NCBI GenBank assembly: GCA_029934875.1
Contig: JAOZLK010000034.1
Span: 3,822 to 15,504, forward strand
Direction of reading: 5' to 3'
Source: Bacteroidales bacterium
Lineage (GTDB): Bacteria; Bacteroidota; Bacteroidia; Bacteroidales; GCA-2748055
Length of the DNA: 11,683 nt
Shown here: positions 6,113 through 11,683 of the stretch, one piece after another
How positions within the stretch are numbered: position 1 is the stretch's first letter
Layout: each line of letters starts with the position of its first letter
Notes under the pieces: generated by a model
Database searches by the model: none
Seen by the model: only the letters and a program-made list of their open reading frames with translations
Told to the model about the DNA's origin: nothing
Position numbers and translations under genes: made by a program

Positions 6113-7576
6113 TTACAGTTTCCAACCGTTCTGATACTCGTGCTTAATCCACTCCTTGCTCATTTCAAGTGCGTTTTGCTCCACCCATTTCCTGGACTCA
6201 TTCACCACCTTATTGCTCACAATATCACTGGAGTATGGGAATAGTTTCGCTGTTCTGATTTTCTCATCCGCTCCGATATTGGTCACTTTCAAATTTTCGC
6301 TGTCCCACAACAAGGTCTTTTTCAGGGATTGCAATCGGATAGCCAGATTCCCCATTACCACAAATTCATTGAAGGGTCCGGCATATTCAAAACTCGATGC
6401 AGGCGTGCCTCCGTTCTTACAGCAATCCACAAATTGCATTTCATGCCTTCCGCCACCCAGTGGATGATCCGGAACCCGGCCCAAATCTACTTTGGTCTCT
6501 GGCACAAATTCTTTGCCGTTTTTATAGACTTTCCAGTTTGACCCATAGCTATTGGCTATTAGGGTAGCTTCGGATCCGATAAACATAAAGCCACCTCCTG
6601 GATTCATGGGCGCTTCATTTGGTAAATCGTAGGGACGTGGAGGCATCAGTCCCCCGTCGTACCATGTCAGTTCCAATTCTGGCAGAGCGCAAAAGGGAAG
6701 ATTTTTCCTGGCCGGGAACTTAAAGTTCACCTGTGCAGCCTGAGGGGCACTCTCCGTATTAAGCAGGGAGGAACTGGCCTGGAATGCTACAGGCTGTCCC
6801 AACTGAAGTGCATAATTGGGAACATCCAGCAAATGGCAGCCCATATCACCCAGGGCTCCAGTACCATAATCCCACCAACCACGCCATATCCAGGGATGGT
6901 ATTCGGGATTGTAGGCACGCATTTTTGCAGGTCCGATGAATAAATCCCAATCCAGATTTTTAGGTACCTCAACTTCCTTCAGGGGTGCAGGCATTCCTTG
7001 CCGCCAGATGGGTCTGTTGGTCCAAACACAGGCTTCTCTAATGGTTCCCAGACATCCACTTTGAACAACTTCTGCCACTTCATAAACTGAATCACTGGAG
7101 TGACCCTCATTTCCCATCTGGGTCACCACTCCAGTCTCTTTGGCCAATTTTGTCAGATAGCGAGACTCCCAGACCGAATGAGTTAAGGGCTTCTGTACAT
7201 ATACATTCTTACCAAGCTCCATAGCCGCCGCCGCTTGCAGCGCATGCGTATGATCGGGGGTGGCTACAATAACGGCATCAATGTCCTTCTGCTTTTCCAG
7301 CATTTTGCGAAAGTCTTTGTATTTCTTCGCTTTGGGATAGGTCTTAAAAACAGGTGCAGCATAATCATAATCCACATCACACAAGGCGACGATGTTCTGC
7401 TCGACCATATTTTTCAGGTTTACCTTGCCTTTCCCCCCCTTACCAACTCCGATGGCAGCAATATTTAATTTATCACTTGGAGCTGTATGGCCCAGGCCAG
7501 ACACGGCAAAACTGGGAACCACTGTGAATGCCAGGCTGGAGGCACCCATGTTTTTGATAAAATTCCGACGTTTCAT
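6113..7576 (-). CDS. Tat-exported Gfo/Idh/MocA family oxidoreductase
   Basis: The 487-residue protein is an NAD(P)-dependent sugar dehydrogenase-type enzyme. A twin-arginine leader (MKRRNFIKNMGASSLAFTVV) suggests it is folded with its cofactor in the cytoplasm and exported to the periplasm. The Rossmann part has IAAIGVGKGGKG (39-50), CDVD (67-70) and VIVATPDHTHA (102-112). The conserved Lys motif appears as YVQKPLTH (126-133), with Gln in place of the usual Glu of EKP. GALGDMGCHLLDVPNY (240-255) carries the conserved substrate-side Asp/His pair. Length is somewhat over the family's common 330-400 residues, as in other secreted Bacteroidota and Planctomycetes members with an extended C-terminal half. 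Exported members have been linked to oxidation at C3 of sugars or to redox-assisted glycoside cleavage; that role here is inference. It lies 95 bp after the PHP gene and 33 bp before the glycosidase gene. Confidence 0.88.
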   Translation of the reverse strand: MKRRNFIKNMGASSLAFTVVPSFAVSGLGHTAPSDKLNIAAIGVGKGGKGKVNLKNMVEQNIVALCDVDYDYAAPVFKTYPKAKKYKDFRKMLEKQKDIDAVIVATPDHTHALQAAAAMELGKNVYVQKPLTHSVWESRYLTKLAKETGVVTQMGNEGHSSDSVYEVAEVVQSGCLGTIREACVWTNRPIWRQGMPAPLKEVEVPKNLDWDLFIGPAKMRAYNPEYHPWIWRGWWDYGTGALGDMGCHLLDVPNYALQLGQPVAFQASSSLLNTESAPQAAQVNFKFPARKNLPFCALPELELTWYDGGLMPPRPYDLPNEAPMNPGGGFMFIGSEATLIANSYGSNWKVYKNGKEFVPETKVDLGRVPDHPLGGGRHEMQFVDCCKNGGTPASSFEYAGPFNEFVVMGNLAIRLQSLKKTLLWDSENLKVTNIGADEKIRTAKLFPYSSDIVSNKVVNESRKWVEQNALEMSKEWIKHEYQNGWKL

Positions 7577-7671
7577 AAGTTAGGTATTTGCGTGAGTTTA
7601 ATTAAAATAGTATGGATGCTCATCTTTTTCATTCTGCGTCTTGGAATGCATTTCTCATAGACTTTCCTTCC
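7577..7671 (-). other. Intergenic gap between PHP-type and Gfo/Idh/MocA genes
   Basis: This 95-bp stretch is the longest gap among the upstream genes of the run. It holds an AT-rich part near the start codon and a short palindrome GAATGCATTC. I see no strong Bacteroidota promoter match (TANNTTTG with a -33 element) and no GC-rich hairpin with a T tract. An internal promoter cannot be excluded. Confidence 0.4.
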
Positions 7672-10146
7672 CTATGCCCTGTCTACCCAGATGGGGCTCG
7701 ACCAGGCAATTTCCTTGTTTTTTTGTGTGGCACGGATATAATAATAAAGCACTTCTTTCTCCTCCTGATGGCTTTCATCGGTATATACTGCATCAAAATC
7801 AAGTTTTCCATCAGAAACCGTATATTCTTTAATGACCCTGCTGTTCCGAAGCACTTCAACCTTCTCTAACTCACGTTGCCCTTTGACTTTGATGTTGAAA
7901 TTTGGGGATCCATCACTCAGCCTGAAATCCACGATCATCTTATCCCCGGTGGTAGCAAAACAACGCCTGCTTCTCATGGCCTCAAGAATATTTTCCCGAC
8001 TGAGATCTTTTACCCAGAGCGCAGCTACACCCACTCCCATTCCATTGTGATCGCCACTGGCCACAAAGCCCATTTTGTATTTCTTTTCCCTCAAGGCATA
8101 ATCCACGAATGCCCTTGTGGACTTTGTGGTGCTGTGCCTTTCCAGGTTTATTTCCCTGGGGCATCCGGGATATTCTCCATTCCCCCTGCATTGAAAAAGC
8201 TCAACCACGGGAACATAATAATCATCATGAACATTCCAGTCTACCGGGTGTGAACTGTCTGCCGGATGATGAGGAATGGTGACGCAATTAATCTTCTTTT
8301 CATGCAACAACTCCCAGAGAAGCTTTGAATTGCTCGATTCAGGGGTATTCACATTGTAAACTTCCTTGCTGTTTCGGATAAACTTCCGCGCATCATCGGA
8401 GGAAGCGAATATCACATTGTAATGACCGGCACCATAAACGCTTTCCAGATCACCCTTTGCAGTTAATGTCCATTCCATGGCCGGAAGGGCCACAAAATAG
8501 GGCGGATCATTATAGAAATCAGCCAGCCGGATGTTTTTTCTCCAGTACACTTCATTTAAGGAGTATCCATGATCTGTGATCCCTACAAAATTGTAAGCTT
8601 CCGAAAACATACCGAACCTGATGTCCTCATGCAGGGTACCGTCCGTACCGGCAGACCAGCAGGGGGAGTTTTCAGAATGCTCATGCAGATTGCCATATAC
8701 CAGGCTATAGCTTTCCCCTCCCTCTTCAAGTTGTTCTCCGATCACCTTGGGATGTCCACTTATTTCGGGGACATAATCCGAATTCGGATGATACTCTTCC
8801 ACCACGGATTCTTTAAACTGCAAGGGTCCAGTGGCCTGCTTTGCCGGTGGCAAAGCAATCTGATAAGCCTTAAGTTGAGTGACCCTCGAAATGACTACCT
8901 GCTCATGTTCCTCCGGATGATCATGTTTAAAGACCTCTTCATTTAAGGTGGATAACCAGAGCCTGTTTTTCCCATCAAAGGCCAGTGCAGGCGGAATCAA
9001 CACCCCCTTCTGGCTGCTTTTCAATATGGTCTCCGGCTCTACCCAGCCCTTCTCTTCATCCAGCCATGAAATCCTGTTTTGCCAGAATGGATTGCCCACA
9101 AAATCGCCCCCGCAGTGGCTTGCCACAAACAATTTTCCGCTTTGATCGTGAAAAAAAGTGGGCCTGTGGTCGTTCTTCCCGCTAAACAACCATTTACCCT
9201 GGTTTGCCGGCTCAAGAATCTTACCATCCTGGTAGCTAAGCATTGCACAGTAGCGATCGCCTGTATAGCAATCAGAATCGTCCAGCCGGGTGGCGTGCCT
9301 GTTGTTTTCATAAGAGATCCATAAACGGTCCCTCGAGTCAAAGGCAAGGGCCGGTTTTGTATTCAGGTTAACACGGTTCTTGAATCCTCCACCCACAGCC
9401 ACCGGGATCGTAGCTTTTGTCTTCAGGGTATTGCCATCAATAAGTGTCATTTCAATGTTTTGGTGGTAGCCGTCTGTCAGACCGTAAGCCACAAATAGAT
9501 TGCCGTCCTTATCTTCAACCATTGCAGGGTCGAGACAAGAATTCTCGCCTTTTGCAATTTCAAAGGTTTCAGACCACCTGCCCTTTTCAAATTTACTGAT
9601 CATAATCGTGAACTTACCCTGGTAGTAGTTCTCCCATGCGATCCAGGCTCTTTCAGCCGAAGGCGCATGTAATACAGGGTTTATGGGTTTGCCCGATTTT
9701 GATTTGAATTGATGAGGTATTGAAAATCCTTTTCCATCGTAGTTCGATACATTGATTTTCCATCGGTCCGATTCAATGCTGCACCAGGCCACAACAGGTA
9801 AGCCGTTCGGTGCACAAACTGCAACAGGAGCTTCATATTGGCCCTCTTTATTTGAAACAGGATCGGTTTCAAGCCAGGCATCCCCAACAAAACGAAAAGC
9901 AGAAACCAATTCTTTGTTCTGTGGGTATTGTAATCTCCTCAGTGAAAACATCCACATCTCCCCTTTATTATTGCTGACAAGGGAAGGGTATTCTTCCTGT
10001 TCATCATCAAACCCCTTGAGAAGAAAACTCTGGTATTTCTCCTCAGATAGCCCACTGACTCCTTTGAAAGCCAGTGTAGGCATAATGCCTGCAATTGCAG
10101 CCATGCTTCCAGCAGCCCTGATAAATTCCCTGCGTTTTAGTTTCAT
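7672..10146 (-). CDS. Tat-exported beta-propeller-like / PHP (CehA/McbA-type) metallohydrolase fusion
   Basis: This 824-residue protein begins with a Tat leader (KRREFIRAAGSMAAIAGIMP). Residues about 40-430 form a repetitive all-beta region with recurring 'D..G.LWISYE' strands, such as EDKDGNLFVAYG (211-222), DSRDRLWISYEN (270-281), DQSGKLFVASH (334-344) and DGKNRLWLST (391-400), suggesting a sialidase/YVTN-like beta-propeller. Residues about 480-745 are a PHP-type hydrolase: YGNLHEHS (484-491), GITDHGYS (522-529), MEWT (557-560), YGAGHYNV (571-578), IPHHPAD (624-630), ASGDHNG (696-702) and RRCFATTGDKM (727-737). His488, His490, Asp525, His526, Glu558, His575, His626, Asp699 and His700 are candidate metal ligands. 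A small beta domain ends the protein. CehA, an aryl carbamate hydrolase, gives the family its name, but most members are uncharacterised; a phosphoester or other ester on a glycan is a guess. The start overlaps the sulfatase stop by one base. Domains are fairly sure, substrate unknown. Confidence 0.8.
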   Translation of the reverse strand: MKLKRREFIRAAGSMAAIAGIMPTLAFKGVSGLSEEKYQSFLLKGFDDEQEEYPSLVSNNKGEMWMFSLRRLQYPQNKELVSAFRFVGDAWLETDPVSNKEGQYEAPVAVCAPNGLPVVAWCSIESDRWKINVSNYDGKGFSIPHQFKSKSGKPINPVLHAPSAERAWIAWENYYQGKFTIMISKFEKGRWSETFEIAKGENSCLDPAMVEDKDGNLFVAYGLTDGYHQNIEMTLIDGNTLKTKATIPVAVGGGFKNRVNLNTKPALAFDSRDRLWISYENNRHATRLDDSDCYTGDRYCAMLSYQDGKILEPANQGKWLFSGKNDHRPTFFHDQSGKLFVASHCGGDFVGNPFWQNRISWLDEEKGWVEPETILKSSQKGVLIPPALAFDGKNRLWLSTLNEEVFKHDHPEEHEQVVISRVTQLKAYQIALPPAKQATGPLQFKESVVEEYHPNSDYVPEISGHPKVIGEQLEEGGESYSLVYGNLHEHSENSPCWSAGTDGTLHEDIRFGMFSEAYNFVGITDHGYSLNEVYWRKNIRLADFYNDPPYFVALPAMEWTLTAKGDLESVYGAGHYNVIFASSDDARKFIRNSKEVYNVNTPESSNSKLLWELLHEKKINCVTIPHHPADSSHPVDWNVHDDYYVPVVELFQCRGNGEYPGCPREINLERHSTTKSTRAFVDYALREKKYKMGFVASGDHNGMGVGVAALWVKDLSRENILEAMRSRRCFATTGDKMIVDFRLSDGSPNFNIKVKGQRELEKVEVLRNSRVIKEYTVSDGKLDFDAVYTDESHQEEKEVLYYYIRATQKNKEIAWSSPIWVDRA

Positions 10147-10148
10147 TA
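10144..10148 (-). promoter_or_regulatory. TAATG stop/start overlap, translational coupling
   Basis: The sulfatase stop TAA (10148-10146) shares a base with the ATG (10146-10144) of the Tat-PHP gene. This supports that start, puts the Tat motif at residues 5-10, and ties synthesis of the two exported enzymes together. Confidence 0.75.
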
Positions 10149-11683
10149 TTTTACTTTACTTATTGTAAGACTTAATGGAGAGATTATAGAATTGAAATCC
10201 TGCCTGTAATAGGCCTCCAGATTTCCCCTCCCCTTGCCAAAATAACAGTTGCTAAGGGTGATCTCCTGAATTGATGTGTCGCTGTTGATTTTGGAATATT
10301 GGAGGGGAGCCATTTTGATCACCACACGACCTGCAAATTCAGGCTTGTGATGAAATCCGAAAGTGATGTCGTAATAACCCTCCTCTTCAAACTCCACATC
10401 CCAGTATGAAAAGACAGCATCCCGCGTCCATTGTTCCGGGGTTCCTTTGGCATCGTTCCTGTTCAGGACCACCGGGTTTTCAAACTCCGGGTTGATCACG
10501 GCCCCCTGGGACTTTGGATTGCCCTCTTCAATGACAATTTTATGATACCAGGCATCCAACTGCTTCTTCAGGGACAGGGCTTTCTTTTCTTCTTTATCGA
10601 TGAGGTTGATTTTTTCAAAGGGATCCTCTGCGATGTTATACAACTCAAACTCACTAATATCCGCATCACTCTCGGCGTGCCCGATCAACTTATAATCGCC
10701 CCAACGTATGGCCATGTTTGCATACAACTCCGGATAACCCCGGGCCCATTGCCAGTATAGTGGCCTGTTTGTGAAGAAATCTTCTTCTCCATCCAAAATA
10801 GCTAGCATACTTCCCCCGTCTATCCCCTCAGGAATATCCAAATCCAGTCCACAAATATCAAGGAGTGTGGGAAGCACATCAATGTGCGCTACCGTGGTGG
10901 GAATTTTCTCTCCGGCTTTAAAAACTTCGGGGTAATGAATAAAAAAGGGGACTTTGGTACCACCCTCATAAACTGAACTCTTGGTGCCCCTTAGTCCGGC
11001 ATTATAACGTGCAGGAATAGGGCCATTGTCGGACATGAAAATTACCACGGTATTTTCCAGTAGTAAATTATCCTCCAGGAAATCGAGGATCCTTCCCACA
11101 TTTTCATCCACATTTTCAAGCATGCCATAGACCCTTCTTGCCGATCGGGTCTCCCTGGGATTTAAGCCAAAATCAAGCTCTTTGTATCTCTCCAGGTACT
11201 TTTCAGGCACCTGTAAGGGTCCATGGGGTGCATTAAAGGCCACATACATAAAAAACGGATTCTCCTTATGCTGTTCCAGAAAATCCAGGGCTCCATCGGT
11301 AAATACATCTGTGCAATATCCGCTGGTTTTGATGGCCTTGTTGTTCTTATATAAGACCGGATCAAAATAAGAGGAATCGGGACGGGGATAGTTGTCCAGA
11401 TCACCTGGCTGTCCAATTCCTCCGGATTTGTGAACGAGTGATTGGCCAAAGCCCTGATCAGATGGACGCCCAGGGTAATTGTCGCCCAGGTGCCATTTGC
11501 CAAAGATACCTGTCTGATAGCCATTTGCCGATAAAACCTCAGCAATGGTAAGTTCATCCGGGTCCATAATAGCACCTCCATTAAAGGTATCATAGATCCC
11601 GGTTCGCAAATAAAACTTCCCGGTCATCAATGCCGAACGCGTGGGTGCACATACCGGATCCACATAAAAATTTGTAAAATGCG
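10146..11683 (-). CDS. Sulfatase (formylglycine-dependent, S1-type), missing N-terminus at window edge
   Basis: The frame is open to the window edge and reads HFTNFYVDPVCAPTRSALMTG, so the true start lies beyond 11683; a GTG at 11663 is not the start. VCAPTRSALMTG is the Cys-type C-x-P-x-R sulfatase signature, whose Cys is converted to formylglycine by an FGE/anSME-type maturase not seen here. Counting from Val-11663, other family landmarks are GIFGKWHLG (52-60), FNAPHGPLQVP (143-153), FMSDNGP (209-215), LRGTKSSVYEGGTKVPFFIHYP (224-245) and HIDVLPTLLDICGL (260-273). The N-terminal metal-binding Asp pair and the signal peptide are off the window. Residues about 385-505 go beyond a usual sulfatase C-terminus: a beta-rich region with YWDVEFEEEGYYDITFGFHH, possibly a glycan-binding or structural add-on. 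It should desulfate a sulfated saccharide; the S1 subfamily and the substrate cannot be assigned by eye. It is the first visible gene of the run. Confidence 0.9.
   Translation of the reverse strand, partial: HFTNFYVDPVCAPTRSALMTGKFYLRTGIYDTFNGGAIMDPDELTIAEVLSANGYQTGIFGKWHLGDNYPGRPSDQGFGQSLVHKSGGIGQPGDLDNYPRPDSSYFDPVLYKNNKAIKTSGYCTDVFTDGALDFLEQHKENPFFMYVAFNAPHGPLQVPEKYLERYKELDFGLNPRETRSARRVYGMLENVDENVGRILDFLEDNLLLENTVVIFMSDNGPIPARYNAGLRGTKSSVYEGGTKVPFFIHYPEVFKAGEKIPTTVAHIDVLPTLLDICGLDLDIPEGIDGGSMLAILDGEEDFFTNRPLYWQWARGYPELYANMAIRWGDYKLIGHAESDADISEFELYNIAEDPFEKINLIDKEEKKALSLKKQLDAWYHKIVIEEGNPKSQGAVINPEFENPVVLNRNDAKGTPEQWTRDAVFSYWDVEFEEEGYYDITFGFHHKPEFAGRVVIKMAPLQYSKINSDTSIQEITLSNCYFGKGRGNLEAYYRQDFNSIISPLSLTISKVK

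Noticed and set aside
7876..8253. 125-residue plus-strand open frame opposite the PHP domain
   Set aside because: Antisense to conserved metal-site motifs (HH, GDHNG); composition looks like a shadow frame.
9752..10168. 138-residue plus-strand open frame opposite the start of the Tat-PHP gene
   Set aside because: The opposite strand has a Tat leader and a coupled start; this frame shows no domain.
11162..11593. 143-residue minus-strand open frame inside the sulfatase
   Set aside because: Overlaps the GKWHLG and APHGP sulfatase motifs in another frame; a shadow.

Overview
The window looks like part of a Bacteroidota (Bacteroidetes) genome. The clearest sign is the large glycosidase at 2828-6079, which ends in a type IX secretion (Por) sorting domain with an IYPNPVND motif. 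A lipobox lipoprotein, two Tat-type RR-x-F-I leaders and weak Shine-Dalgarno sites agree with that. The dense set of secreted carbohydrate enzymes, including a sulfatase, fits a marine or gut/sediment polysaccharide degrader. No SusC/SusD pair is visible, so this would be an edge or satellite part of a polysaccharide utilization locus. Genus cannot be told from the sequence.

All genes lie on the minus strand and read from high to low coordinates. In transcription order they are: a 5'-truncated Cys-type sulfatase (11683-10146); a Tat-exported protein fusing a beta-propeller-like region to a CehA/McbA-type PHP metallohydrolase (10146-7672); a Tat-exported Gfo/Idh/MocA oxidoreductase (7576-6113); a multimodular T9SS-exported GH71/GH99-like glycosidase with two copies of one beta-sandwich, CBM-like module (6079-2828); a six-hairpin glycosidase lipoprotein (2828-1557); an IS200/IS605-type remnant carrying a 5'-truncated tnpB (about 1557-742); the C-terminal stump of a PF12831-type FAD-dependent oxidoreductase (741-327); and the N-terminus of a second GH71/99-like enzyme that leaves the window (223-1). 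Two junctions are TAATG stop/start overlaps (10144-10148 and 2826-2830), and the other gaps among the five intact-looking upstream genes are 33 and 95 bp. This supports one transcription unit.

As a whole the locus looks dedicated to extracellular or periplasmic breakdown of a decorated, probably sulfated, glycan. The sulfatase would remove sulfate, the GH71/99-like endo-enzyme(s) would cut the backbone, the lipoprotein would trim oligosaccharides, and the exported oxidoreductase(s) and PHP hydrolase would handle unusual or oxidised sugar products. The substrate is not identifiable from sequence alone.

The most unusual part is the 742-1560 scar. A transposon right end is precisely preserved, with terminal hairpin and TCAA end, and joins the oxidoreductase C-terminus. 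The transposon left end, the tnpB N-terminus and the oxidoreductase N-terminus are all gone, and the tnpB fragment begins at the stop codon of the upstream glycosidase. This is best explained by an insertion followed by a one-sided deletion, or by an assembly misjoin. It leaves an apparent orphan omega-RNA region whose guide would match the broken oxidoreductase gene.
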